Source: Hexactinellida sp. DTS-2022 (taxonomy: Eukaryota > Porifera > Hexactinellida). Taken from it: 64,000 bases of DNA. The stretch spans positions 14,870,501 through 14,934,500 of the forward strand of contig JAPNXP010000001.1 of the NCBI GenBank assembly GCA_028753945.1, read 5' to 3'. A model generated the notes under the pieces. It did not search any database. It saw nothing but the letters and a program-made list of their open reading frames with translations, and was not told where the DNA came from. Numbering within the stretch: position 1 is the first letter of the stretch; every line of letters begins with the position of its first letter. Below, piece by piece: positions 20,798 through 31,720 of this stretch. The position numbers and the translations under genes were made by a program.

Positions 20798-23176
20798 CAG
20801 GGGTTCTCAACCTGGGGTACGCGTACCCCTAGGGGTACGCCAGGTGTTTTTCTAGGGGTACGCCAGATGATTTCGAGGAGTACGCTGAACCAACTTTAAA
20901 TGTCTAGAAGTACTATGAAATTATGTCTGGTAATTACTTCTGATTCGAGACCTGTCAAAGGTAAACCGTAATTATGACAGTACGTCTTCTTTGGTTAATT
21001 TTGTAAGGTTGCTAATTACCAGTGTATATTTTGACACGAATTTATGAATGGACAAATAAAAGTTCGGTGGATACTATTTATGAACTTCATTTCACTATAC
21101 CATTTTAGGGTTTCAATTTCTAGTATAAAATCTAAAAATAAATTGTTATTTCACATAATTTCAGATCAATATAAAATTTGAACAGTTACTCAAATGGCAA
21201 ATTCATTACTTAAGGAATCGGGGAAAAAACGAAAATATAATGATAATTATATTCAACACGGTTTCACACTTATGCTGAAAAATGGACGCGAACTACCACA
21301 GTGCGTAGTGTGCTTTAAGGTACTTTCTGATCAATCGATGAAGCCAAGCTTACTCAAGAGGCATCTTAGCGGATGTCATCCAGAGTTTGTAGATAAAGAT
21401 GCTGCATTCTTCAAACGAATGGAAATCGGAGTGAAGAAGGTGCGTTTAGATAAGAGTGGTCAGGTAAATCAAATAAATCAAGCAAGCCTTCGTGCCTCAT
21501 ACATGGTTGCTCTGAGAATCGCTCAAGAGAAAGCTCCACATACAATCGCTGAGAAGCTCATACTACCATGTTGCAAGGACATCGTTCGCTGTCTAATTGG
21601 AGATGATGGAGAAAAGAAGATCAGTTATGTGCCTCTCTCCAACGATACAATTCATCGGCGAATATGTGATATTGCAGAAGATATTGAACAGCAGGTAGTA
21701 ACAGAAATACGTGGTGCACCTCTGAACAAATTTGCAATCCAGCTAGACGAGTCGACTGATGTATCTAGTTGCGCACAGCTTCTTGTTTTCGCACGGTACA
21801 TTAAGGATGGAGACTTTAAGGAAGAATTCCTGTTTTGTCATTGTCTGGAAACCACTACAAGAGGAGAGGATGTTTTCACGGAGGTTTCTGAATATTTTGA
21901 GAAAAGAGGACTTTCATGGAACAATGTAAGTGCGTGCACCACTGATGGGGCTCCTGCCATGCTTGGCATTCGTTCAGGATTTCGGGGACGAGTGAAAGCA
22001 GTCAACCCTGATACTAAGCATATCCACTGCATGATACACCGATATGCTCTGGCATCTAAGACGCTACCTTCTGAGCTAAAAGCAACCCTTGACGATGTAA
22101 TCAATATGGTTAATTTCATCAAGTCAAGCGCTCTCAATACTCGTCTCTTCCGATTATTATGCCAAGAATTTGATGATGAACATAATACGCTGCTCTTTCA
22201 CACCGAGGTTCGTTGGCTTTCTCGCGGAAACATGTTGTCTAGAGTGCACTCTTTGAGAAAAGAGATCGCAGAATTCTTTGAGCGCAACGACCGAGCCAAA
22301 TCAAGAGTTTTTTGCGACAAGTTGGCAGATAAAGCATGGATTATTAGACTTTCTTACTTAGAGGATATTTTCTCACGCTTAAATTTCCTAAACAAGTCAC
22401 TTCAAGGAAAGTTCACAACTGTAATTGATTTCATTGATAAAATTCGAGCTTTCATAATGAAGTTGGAATTATGGGAAAGAAAAGCCAAGGACGGAAATCT
22501 AGAAATATTTGAAAATGTCATAACTCTTCTTGATGGAGAAGAAATGAAAAAGGACATAATAGAGCTAGTGCAAGCGCACCTTTCCAGCTTGAAAGAAGAG
22601 TTCAAATTATACTTCCCAGATCTGAGTGAGTTGGATCTTAAGTTGATTCGAAATCCGTTCATTGTAGACGTGCGTTTAATACCCAACAATGTGCAGGAAG
22701 AATTCATTGAATTTTTGAACGATTCTACAGTACGAGATGCATTTGAAACTTTGCCATTAATGAAGTTCTGGTCTAGAATGAGTCAACATTTCCCTAGTCT
22801 CGCTGCTATGGCTGTGAGTGGGCTGCTGATGTTTCCAAGTACATATCTCTGCGAACAAGGATTCTCGGCACTGTTATATATTAAAAACAAACATCGTGCT
22901 CGTTTATGCGTAGAGCCTGACCTCCGTGTATCTTTATCTAAAACCCAACCAAGAATTGATGAACTTGTAAAAGCAAAGCAGGCCCAGCCATCTCATTAAA
23001 CTTTATCCTAATTATTTAACTTTTTCTAAATACGTATATCATGTTGTGTTCATCATTTACAAATTATATCAACATAAAATAATTTAGCGGAATCTTGCTA
23101 GATATGAATCGAGGGTACCTGGACTTTGCCTTTCGCATCAGGGGGTACGCAGTTCGTAAAAGGTTGAGAACCCCTG
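20798..23176 (+). mobile_element. complete Buster-type hAT transposon, perfect duplication ATCTACAG
   Basis: The ends are CAGGGGTTCTCAACCTGG and, inverted, AGGTTGAGAACCCCTG. ATCTACAG lies on both sides (20790-20797, 23177-23184). The duplication fits the nnnTAnnn rule published for the Buster group of hAT elements. It is 2379 bp with one intact transposase gene and no visible lesion. Confidence 0.93.
21194..22999 (+). CDS. hAT (Buster-group) transposase, intact
   Basis: 601 codons from ATG 21194 to TAA, without introns or stops. The N-terminus carries a BED-type zinc finger (CVVCFKVL ... LLKRHLSGCH, about residues 36-65). The catalytic RNase-H-like fold shows LDESTDVSSCAQLLVF (about 183), CTTDGAPAMLGIRSGF (about 248) and IHCMIHRYALASK (about 276). 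The C-terminal hAT dimerisation region shows TYLCEQGFSALLYIKNKHRA (about 553). Domain order and wording match ZBED5/SCAND3/FAM200-like Buster transposases. It would bind the subterminal repeats and perform cut-and-paste transposition. With perfect TSD and an intact frame the copy looks young, and it could supply transposase to the CAGNGNTC-ended MITEs nearby. Confidence 0.92.
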   Translation: MANSLLKESGKKRKYNDNYIQHGFTLMLKNGRELPQCVVCFKVLSDQSMKPSLLKRHLSGCHPEFVDKDAAFFKRMEIGVKKVRLDKSGQVNQINQASLRASYMVALRIAQEKAPHTIAEKLILPCCKDIVRCLIGDDGEKKISYVPLSNDTIHRRICDIAEDIEQQVVTEIRGAPLNKFAIQLDESTDVSSCAQLLVFARYIKDGDFKEEFLFCHCLETTTRGEDVFTEVSEYFEKRGLSWNNVSACTTDGAPAMLGIRSGFRGRVKAVNPDTKHIHCMIHRYALASKTLPSELKATLDDVINMVNFIKSSALNTRLFRLLCQEFDDEHNTLLFHTEVRWLSRGNMLSRVHSLRKEIAEFFERNDRAKSRVFCDKLADKAWIIRLSYLEDIFSRLNFLNKSLQGKFTTVIDFIDKIRAFIMKLELWERKAKDGNLEIFENVITLLDGEEMKKDIIELVQAHLSSLKEEFKLYFPDLSELDLKLIRNPFIVDVRLIPNNVQEEFIEFLNDSTVRDAFETLPLMKFWSRMSQHFPSLAAMAVSGLLMFPSTYLCEQGFSALLYIKNKHRARLCVEPDLRVSLSKTQPRIDELVKAKQAQPSH

Positions 23177-23253
23177 ATCTACAGACTACTCATGTAGTGT
23201 CCCGTACTTCCACCTAGTGCCTTTCCCAAGGACACTACTCCTGAAGGCTCTAG

Positions 23254-23589
23254 GTGATACTCGTCACAAAACTTAAAAATTTATCATATTCTATCGTTCT
23301 ATTCAAAGAAATAGTATATATTTTGAGTCTCCCGCTTTTTCATCTTCGATTTTTTGGTAAACTCCCGCCAAAAAATGGCAAACCTCCCACTTTTTGGTTT
23401 TCAGAGGTTGGCATCCCTGGTTTATCACACACTTGTATACCCAAATATCCTGAATGAACTGAAAAGACATGAAATGACGTGAAGTCCTGAAAAAGACCCG
23501 AAAAAGACGAAAATTTCTTGAAAATGACCTGAGGACCTGGTACCAAAATCTTTTCCAAAGGACCTGAACAGACCTGACGGGATATCTTT
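23254..23589. other. AT-rich DNA with scattered GACCTGA motifs
   Basis: GACCTGA and AGACCCGAAAAAGACG-like motifs recur around 23480-23580. No coding evidence. A pogo-like end (AACGAGGTTTTTCTG) lies at about 23600. Confidence 0.35.
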
Positions 23590-24087
23590 TTTAACGAGGT
23601 TTTTCTGTATTCTGAAATTTGGGCTAAATACATAATTTTATCGTAATTCTACAATAATGATAAATTCTGGGAGCAAAGTGAATATGAGATGGATTTTGGG
23701 TAATCTTATTTATAAAATCATAGTCAGTTAATTAATTGCTAAAGTATCCATTGGATGTTTAATATAATACGATGCCCAAAAAAAATAGCCAGGTATAATA
23801 GTGATAGCTATATATTTTGATGTAATCTCAATTATACAATGTATTCAGTTAAATAAAAACTAAAGTATCTATTTAATGTGAGTACAATACGACCCCAATA
23901 AAATAGGAGGCAATTCATTTGATGTAAGTATCATATGCCTTTAGTGTAATTATGTAGGTAACATTATCAGGATTCAAGATGAAAGTACAAGAAAATATTC
24001 TCAGGGTTGGTAGCGACATGATCTCCATAAATTCATGTTCATCGGAGCAGTTTTTGATTTCATCTATCATCTAAAATTAAAAGCACA

Positions 24088-24465
24088 ATTGTTGTCTGTG
24101 CATTTGTATGTTGTCCAGTACTAATAGGAAAGACCACAAGCTCTAGAGATCTGAAAATTTGCATGCTGGAGTAATTTTACACGCTGACAACGATCTATTG
24201 GTTTTCTAAACAAAATAACTGGAATATGACGTCATAAAATCACATACTTAGGAATAACTCTTTCGGTTTTTACACGATTCGCCCACAATTTTAAGACACA
24301 CATATACCGATTTCTGGGATTATGACGTCACGTAAGATTTAATTTGGTATTAGTCATATTTTGAGGAGGTGTAAGCCCGCGAAGCTGCCGATAATTGTGT
24401 TGCGTAGTGTCTAACACGAACGAACAAAGGTCGCGAAGCGACCGAGACCGAAGGGCTCGTTGGAT
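24088..24465 (+). mobile_element. interspersed element, CTCTAGAGATCTGAAAATTTG type
   Basis: The 5' part (TTGTTGTCTGTGCATTTG, then ACAAGCTCTAGAGATCTGAA) and the middle (ACAACGATCTATTGGTTTT, TGACGTCA) match the reverse copy at 47245-47530. The 3' end has GCGAAGCGACCGAGACCGAA then GGGCTCGT. Confidence 0.65.
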
Positions 24466-24888
24466 TAATTTTCAACTCAGAAAAACATTTATTAAAAAAG
24501 TCTAGATTAGGCCACATAAGATAAATTACTTGTTTATCATCCATCTTTTTTTGAGAAAATTGAGAGGGGAGGCGGCATTTATTTAACTTATTAAATATTG
24601 GCTAATATTAAATTGTTCATTAACTTACAAGAGATTGACACGAGATATTTTATTGGACAGTATAGAATTATTTATCGACAAGTTATTAGCATTTAATTAT
24701 ACTATATTATATTAGACTATTAGTAAAAGTTGACATTTTTATGAAGGATGAGGGAACGCGAAGTATTTAATAATATATGAAATTGTATGTAGTAGGTCTC
24801 TTCTTTCTAGGTAGTATGTCTTTTAAGATTGGGATCTCATATAAAAGGATGCATAGAGCTCAAAGATAGTTATTGGAATAATAAGGAA

Positions 24889-26199
24889 ATGAAAGAAGCA
24901 GCAACATACTTCGCCGTAGCTTCGAGCTATATCGGAGCATTGTCGATCACATTTATGAATGGGTTTTATTCTTCAACTCAAAAACAATTACTCGATGAGA
25001 ATATTTTAAATTACCAAATGCTACCAATTTTCGCGTCTCTTGGATTTATTACAAGAGTTCTTGGCTTAATTGCGGCACCTCTCCTAGTTCAACTGAGTTT
25101 GAATCTCAAAACATTAACAACAGTGAGCTGTCTAATAGGTGGAATTGGATATTTATTGATCATTATGGCTAATTCAGCAGTGTATGTAATAACTGGTATT
25201 GCTTTAGTGGGATTTTTCACAGGTATAATTACTATTTGGATAAATACCTATGTATCGGAGGTTGCACTAACTAACCAGAGGAAAATATTGAGTGGTGGAA
25301 TCGGATTTTGTTACAGAATTGGATTATTGATGGTATTTTTAGCAGGAATTTGGCTGTCATTTAGATGGTTGGCGGTAGTAGGATTGTTGTTGATATGCTT
25401 GTATTGCATTTTGCTACAATTAAACCCTATCTCTCCAGTATGGTGTGTGCAACAAGGATTAGATGAGAAAGCAAAAACAACACTTCAGTACCTGCATGGT
25501 AGTCACTTTGATACTGATACTGAAATACAAAAGATTAGGTCTGAGACACTCAGCAATACAATCAGTTGGATTGAAAGTTTGAAAGCTTTAAAAGACTGGA
25601 AAGTATTAAAGCCTATCTTGTTAATGGGTGTCATTTCATTGTTGAAAGAGTTAGGAGGTCATGAAGCAATGGTGGCATACTCATCACACATTCTAGAGTC
25701 TCAACAAGCTATGGATCCTAAAGTAGCATCTCTCTTCTATCCAATTTGTATGATACCGGGAGCAATCGTTTCTATCAGTATAGTTAACTACTGCAAACTC
25801 AAATGGATTATCATATTCGCATCTGTCTTTCAAGCCATTTCTCACATTTCAATGGCATTCTATTTCCTAATTTCTGATAATTATCTCCACTGTATGACAC
25901 AATACTCAGACATGTGTCTCACGATATCATTCTGGCCAATATTCAACATCGCATTATTTGCTTTCTCATTTGCACTTGGATGGACTGTGGTGTATTTCAC
26001 GTTGATTGGAATAGTATTCACAATACATAGGGAATCCTCTACTGCCATTGCTTCAATAATTGCACAAAGTAGTACCTTTATAGCAATCTTGGCCTTCTTT
26101 TATATGCTGCATACTATTGGAGGATTTGCAACTTTCCTTATTTTTTCCGGGAACTACTTTATTGCTATTGGATTTGTGTATTTCTTCATCAATATTTAA
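24889..26199 (+). CDS. sugar-porter-like MFS transporter (Tret1/SLC2-like), copy 1
   Basis: 436 codons from ATG 24889 (MKEAATYFAVASSYIGALS); the frame is open 80 bases further upstream to a TAG in an acceptor-like TTCTTTCTAG, so an upstream exon is possible. About twelve hydrophobic segments are visible. YVSEVALTNQRKILSGGIGF matches the sugar-porter YxSExA..xxRG motif after helix 4. SPVWCVQQGLDEKAKTTL corresponds to the PESPRWL...A..L motif before the central loop. The usual GRR loops and the C-terminal PETKG are not seen, so substrate is uncertain; family relatives move glucose or trehalose across the plasma membrane. It converges with a near-identical inverted copy at 31819-33063. Confidence 0.75.
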   Translation: MKEAATYFAVASSYIGALSITFMNGFYSSTQKQLLDENILNYQMLPIFASLGFITRVLGLIAAPLLVQLSLNLKTLTTVSCLIGGIGYLLIIMANSAVYVITGIALVGFFTGIITIWINTYVSEVALTNQRKILSGGIGFCYRIGLLMVFLAGIWLSFRWLAVVGLLLICLYCILLQLNPISPVWCVQQGLDEKAKTTLQYLHGSHFDTDTEIQKIRSETLSNTISWIESLKALKDWKVLKPILLMGVISLLKELGGHEAMVAYSSHILESQQAMDPKVASLFYPICMIPGAIVSISIVNYCKLKWIIIFASVFQAISHISMAFYFLISDNYLHCMTQYSDMCLTISFWPIFNIALFAFSFALGWTVVYFTLIGIVFTIHRESSTAIASIIAQSSTFIAILAFFYMLHTIGGFATFLIFSGNYFIAIGFVYFFINI

Positions 26200-26374
26200 A
26201 CTTACTATTTTGCACAAATTATAAAAATATTTGAATTTAACCAGTTGAAATATACTCATCAATTATGTTGTTTTTCACAGTTACAAAATCATGACCCACC
26301 TATTACTAGTGTGGAATATTAAAAGCACTTCGTTTAGTCAATATATTCAAAATTTAAAGGTTCAACTTACAGTA

Positions 26375-27870
26375 ATCTAGCCTGCGGGCCCTCGCTTGTA
26401 TTTAAAGCAGATACCTTTTCAAATAAAATGCCGATTGTATTTAATTACATACTCCAAATAGACGTAATGCATATTGAGTAATGTATGTGCATGATTGAGC
26501 TCAAACTGATTCTAGGCGCCTATAAAAAAATGTCGGTTATGTAACGAAAAATAAAAAATAAATATATACCCCTCCCTACACAATGCTTTTACCATTTTTT
26601 TATAAAAAAGGACGGGCTGTAACACTTACCCCTTGAGTATTACTAAAATTCAAAGGCCCTATATACAGGTTGATTATATTACGGAGAATCATATGGGTAA
26701 ATTTAGGTGACCGCGAGTGACCCACGTAAAAGTAATATATTTGTTTCAGAGTAGGGATGTGTCCCCATAAGTTGTTTATCCATGGGCCCCGCCATAGGTA
26801 TATACGTATAAGGGCAAGGCAAAAAATACTAATCAGCGCCGGTACAGTTGAATTTTTATGCTAATTAGAACCTTAGTTTGCTTACTTGTTTAATACGTCT
26901 TTTATTGGATACGTATTATATGTATACTTTATTTATAATATCTCGCTCATAGAATTTGCTTTGAACAACTTTTGGCTAAATCGTTTTTCTTTTATCGTTA
27001 ATCGGCTCCTAGTATTGACAGTATAGTTCAAACTTGATTATTTGCTAGAATATTCTATTTACATAAAGATTTAAAAATTTACTACGACTGAATTTATTTC
27101 GAAAACATCCCTGGTTGATCATAGATTTAGCATATACAGAGGTGTTCGGCTAATAGCAAGTCGCATTTTGCTTGAAATTTGCTCTCTAATAGGCGAACTT
27201 GCTATTAGAGGAACAAAACTAACATTAAATCCTCGCCTGGGGACAGAAAATAACTTGCTAATAAAGCAATATTGCTATTAGAGCAATTGCTATTAGGCGA
27301 ACACTACTATAAAACGTACTGATGATAGCGTATTAGGTATAATACGCAATAAGCAATATGCGTATTAATCAATTTAGATTACAATTGATAGCTTTGTTGT
27401 GTATAATATTATACCAATTCAAATAGAAAATCAAATATCACTAAGTAACTGCACAACTTTGTGGACCCCTAACTTTGGGCTGTGAAGAATTTATTGAATT
27501 GATTGGTAATTATTGGATGTCAAATAGACACAATATAGAAATGTATGGGTAGACACACGAAACACAATTGACTGATTGGATGAATGAACTTCCTCTCGAC
27601 CATTTAAAGGCATTCTATAATGCACACTTAACAATTGATAGAGACACTAAAATCCTTTTATACTAATTGAATGCTAGCTGCTAATCCATACTGGAAAACC
27701 CTCGAATTTAATAGGATAAAGTTTTGGCACCTTTAGGGAGGGAAGATGTGAAGATTTTTCTAGATATTAGAACTTATTTCTAGATACAGTATTCCCCACC
27801 CCCTGCCAAATTTCAAGTCTGTAGCTCTTACCAGTTCTCAATAAATTCTGAACAAACAAACAAACAAACA
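26375..27870 (-). mobile_element. inverted copy of the 970-bp interspersed element
   Basis: Reverse complement of 17935-18905: CCTGCGGGCCCTCGCTTGTA hairpin end at the left and CAAACAAACAAACAAA with AATTCTGAACAA at the right. It carries an extra MITE (27137-27308) and a further short insertion absent from the + copy. Confidence 0.65.
27137..27308. mobile_element. small MITE, GTGTTCGGCTAATAGCAA ends
   Basis: CAGAGGTGTTCGGCTAATAG at the left is the approximate inverse of TTGCTATTAGGCGAACACTA at the right. The interior repeats TGCTATTAG in both orientations. Confidence 0.7.
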
Positions 27871-28212
27871 AAAACAAAACAAAACCCCTCACAGACGGGA
27901 TGGGAGTGTGCTTCTTCTGGTTGCACAAGCCGCACCCAATGTTTGATTCAAATATAATTTCAATATTCAAATTACAATTCATCTTAATTTAAAATATACT
28001 TTTTTTGAATTGTAAAGATTTCAAATCTTTAATTAATAAAGTAAGATTATTACAAATAGAAATAGGAATAAGTGAAGTATATTTACTTTACTATTTTGAA
28101 TAATAGAATTGACATCATCAACTGTAAAATGTTCCAAGTGTTTTAATTTTGTATGAATCACAGCTTCTTTACAAATTACAACCAATTAAATAACAGTCAT
28201 TATGTAATATCT

Positions 28213-28912
28213 AATACGAGCCCTTCGGTCTCGGTCGCTTTGCGACAGATCGGTGCTACGCACCTCAAGTTAACGACCACTACGCGGCCTTACTCCTCAC
28301 TAAACAATTGATTACATAGTTAGTGATATTTTGTCATTGTTATATACTTATAATAGGCGTTGAAAGCTAGCTTCTACGTTGATTTTGAATTTTCATTAAT
28401 TTGTTTACCTATTTTGTGTAAACAACAACAACAAATATTCATATTATAAATTTATAAATGCGAAATTCGTGTTCAGCATACTTGTTAACCTATAATACCC
28501 GTTGAAAGCTAACTTCTAGGTTGATTTTGAATTTTCATTAATTGTTTACCTATTTGTGTAAACAACAACAACAAATATTCATATTATAAATTTTTAAATA
28601 CGAAATTCGAGTTCAGCATACTTGTTTACCTATAATACCCGTTAAAAGCTAACTTCTGGTTTGATTTTGAATTTTCATTAATTTGTTTACCTTTTGTGTA
28701 AACAACAACAAATATTCATATTACAAATTTATAAATGCGAAATTGGTGTTCAGCATACTTGTTTACCTATTATATCATTTGTTTACCAATTTTTACATTT
28801 GACAGTTAGTTTATTTCTCATATATTAATGCGGTTTCTATTCCCCCATCACTTTAATATAATCCGGACAAACAAACACACACACACACAACAATCGAGAT
28901 TTAATAATAATC
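28213..28912 (-). mobile_element. interspersed element with about 142-bp tandem core, minus copy
   Basis: The 3' end ACGAGCCCTTCGGTCTCGGT lies at the left. There are about three core units (TTGTTTACCTAT ... CGTTGAAAGCTAACTTCTA), then the 5' block with CCCCCATCACTTTAATATAA and a CAAACAAACACACAC tract, ending CAATCGAGATTTAATAATA. Confidence 0.75.
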
Positions 28913-29332
28913 TAATATGTTCAAAAGATACTATAGTGTAATTCTAATTACAACATGGAGAAGATTGCTGATTTACGTAAAAACGTTAATAAAACGTAGA
29001 ATTGATTAGCGACCTATTCATTTTAATTGATGTATAGAAAGAACATCTTAGGAGAATACCACCTCTATATTTTCAATTCTAATTCGAATTGGCGTAGAGT
29101 CACTGACCAGATCACAAATTTCGATATAACTGACGAACAAAGTCAAAATTGAGAATTCATGCTTCAATGTGATCATCTCTAGGAAATTATCTATCCCTTG
29201 TCTAAATTTCAAATCTCTACCACCAATGGTTTAGTCAGGCTATCGCATACGGCCGGACGTCCAGTATAAAACTTTAGTAGCTATAACGTTATTTACTAGA
29301 AGAAGCACACTAAAAATCATTGTGATTTAATA
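28913..29332. other. AT-rich DNA, nothing recognised
   Basis: No reading frame or clear repeat. Confidence 0.35.
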
Positions 29333-29503
29333 TACAGTACATAATAGATATAGTGATAATGGATATAGTGATATATTGGATATAGTGATAATTTTGCAGC
29401 TTTAGGTGCGTCCCCCGAGCAAATCCCATACAATTTTATTGGTTATAGCGTGACCTACGGTTATAGTGATATCATTATTGGATATAGTGATAATTAGTGT
29501 ACA
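29333..29503. repeat. MITE-like GGATATAGTGATAAT repeats
   Basis: GGATATAGTGATAAT recurs four times in direct orientation between 29350 and 29500, with an ACAGTACATAATAG start. A related block with both orientations lies at 54365-54440. Confidence 0.5.
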
Positions 29504-30402
29504 GATTACACAAGAATATTTAATTTTTGACCTTCCTTGGACCCCATAATTTCATATTTTACAGTATAAATATCGTTACCACTTGATGTTTTATTTTGAC
29601 CTCAATTAGAGTGAAATAGAATGTAGAGCTAGAGATCCTAATAAGGTTGTTCTAATTAACTAATATCCTGACATGTCTTTTTGATTGTTTTTCCATCAGC
29701 CTATAAAATGGTATCAGAGTATAGTCCTGTTTGTTGTCATTAAATTTCCCCAGGGAATACAATGTACTTTATTTGATATTTCTTTTCGACCAATTTTTTC
29801 TCAGCTATTTAATGGAAGAAACTATAATTAGAAAATTGTAGTCGTTTTTCTGTTAAACCTATTTTCTCGCCCTGTCCTCTTTCAATTGTTCTCCCTGTTC
29901 GATCTCGTATTCTCTATTACCGCAATTTCGATGCGTTAGGTTGCGTGTAATACCACCGGTTACATTTGAAAGCTTATTCAATATAGAATCGAATAGTCTT
30001 AATTCAGATTGCCACAGGGTGACCCAAGTGTAAATTTTGCCTTTTTAATCCGCCGGTTTCGATAATTAATTTCCACAAATATTAACGTAAATTTATGTTT
30101 CCATGTCCAGGATTTATTCAATAGCCTATTCACTCCCTAAGCATATTTATTGTATATTGGGTAATTTACGTGCCTCGGGAAAAAATTCTAGCTTTTGGAA
30201 AGGATTCACACCATTTATGGGGCTATGAGGTAATTTCACCTTTATAAATCCGGAAATCGACTAATTTTGCACAACTCACCCAATATTTTTGATAATTAGT
30301 TCTAAATTCAACCAGATGTGGAGAGAAATAATATCTCCCTGTCCCAATAAATAAAATCAATTTTTATTTATTTATTGGGTACTTACTCTCATTGATCAAA
30401 AA
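29504..30402. other. AT-rich DNA, nothing recognised
   Basis: No reading frame, RNA gene or repeat I can support. Confidence 0.35.
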
Positions 30403-30858
30403 TACAAATATAAAGTTGAAATAATCCACCGCAATTTAGCTATCATTTTGCGTATCATGAATTCTAGCGAGAAAATTGATACAATCAAACTCGAAGTCTT
30501 TTGTAAAGATACATACGAATACATAATTATTAGTTTCCCTTGGGTTAGCATAACTCCAACATTACACAAGTTACTTGCACATCTAGTGGAGTTAATTAGA
30601 GATCAAAACGAGTGTTATATAATTCTATAAGGCTTAAAGAACTTCTCTGAGGAGGATTTGAAAGCAAGTAACAAATACATTCGTCGCTTTAGAGAGAATA
30701 TTGCCAGGAAAATATCTTACCATGACAACATCAGAGACGTAATTGTTCGTTTAGGAGAGTTTAGTGATTATGGTAAACTTCACTATAGGCTCTTAACTCA
30801 AACAAATGCAAGTCTCGCAAACCTCAAAGCACTCAGAAATCCGAACAAGATATAATTT
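30403..30858 (+). pseudogene. fragment of an unrecognised, probably transposon-related protein
   Basis: One frame is open from about 30403 through 30858 apart from a TAA at 30628-30630. It reads VEIIHRNLAIILRIMNSSEK, then FPWVSITPTLHKLLAHLVEL, and after the stop NFSEEDLKASNKYIRRFREN and IARKISYHDNIRDVIVRLGE. The HKLLxH ... SEExxxAxNKxxRxxREnxARK pattern is one I associate with repetitive uncharacterised proteins of invertebrates, but I cannot name the family. There is no complete start, and no neighbouring domain or terminal repeat was found. It is likely a decayed piece of a larger gene. Confidence 0.45.
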
Positions 30859-30942
30859 TTACAGCTTATTGTTGGATAGTGACTCACTACTCTAACTTAC
30901 TTAATATTTTTAGTTTCCACATACTATTACTATATTTAACGG

Positions 30943-31720
30943 ATCTTTCTCGAAAGGAAATGCCTACTTCCCATGATAATAAGATTTGCACAATTTTATG
31001 ATGACGTCATAACCAATAAACCTGAAGCCATACAAATTTTCTGACTTGTCCAATCGATTTATGATGTGCCATATACTATATACCGATAATACATTTAGTA
31101 GGTCTAACTCGAAAGGAAATGCCTACTTCCCCTGAATTGACCTTTTGAACCACTGTGGTATACGCTTGTCTCGAAATATTATTGGTCCGGCCGGAATCTC
31201 AGATTCTAAAAAGTGGTTTAATTGGACTCGCAATGGTTGATTAGCCCATATTCAATGTAAATTATGCCAATAGGAAGCATAGTTTAGCTTTGCTAATTAT
31301 GCATTTCTTAATCCTGGGTTTATTTACTATAACAAATGAAGTGCTAATTTGAATAACTTGCATAACATAATTCCCCTAACAAATCACATCCGGATATATT
31401 CACAATCCTGAATAATTGGTAAATTGAGCATAGCTACGGATTTAAACTTGAGGTACACAGAAACGAACTTCACGAGGAATATATAATATTTAATACACGA
31501 CAGATAATTATGCATCCAAATTAATTAGGCTAGTGGCGGAGTAAGAGGTAAACTAATGCCTCCCAAGTCTTACTGACCCAATGTTTAAACAGTGGCGAAC
31601 GACCTAATATATTACGTGGGTCACCAAAATTCCATAGTTTTGGGATGCTAATAAAATAATTATATATCAACACTCAAATTTCCAGGGTAAAATATATAAA
31701 GATATTTTCTTATTTTACAA
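30943..31720. other. intergenic DNA with short direct repeats
   Basis: TCGAAAGGAAATGCCTACTT occurs twice (about 30952 and 31111). The block 31192-31300 (CTCAGATTCTAAAAAGTGG, CAATGGTTGATT) is repeated in the same orientation at 42243-42343. Nothing else recognised. Confidence 0.5.

Larger units (their letters stand above)
20600..23250 (+). other. GC-rich block of unknown nature split by the hAT element
   Basis: Sequence 20600-20797 (including CCATGCGTACTGCCGCACC and GTACTTCCCATGTATCC) and 23177-23250 (GTGTCCCGTACTTCCACC) is clearly more GC-rich than its surroundings. It becomes continuous once the hAT element and one copy of ATCTACAG are removed. GTACTTCC recurs. It could be part of an older element or a decayed exon; I do not recognise it. 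Confidence 0.4.
23590..26310 (+). repeat. left arm of large inverted duplication
   Basis: It matches the reverse complement of 31720-33965: non-coding sequence (GGAGCAAAGTGAATATGAGAT, AACATTATCAGGATTCAAGA), the MFS gene, and its 3' flank. The left arm also contains an interspersed element (24088-24465) that is absent from the right arm. Confidence 0.85.
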
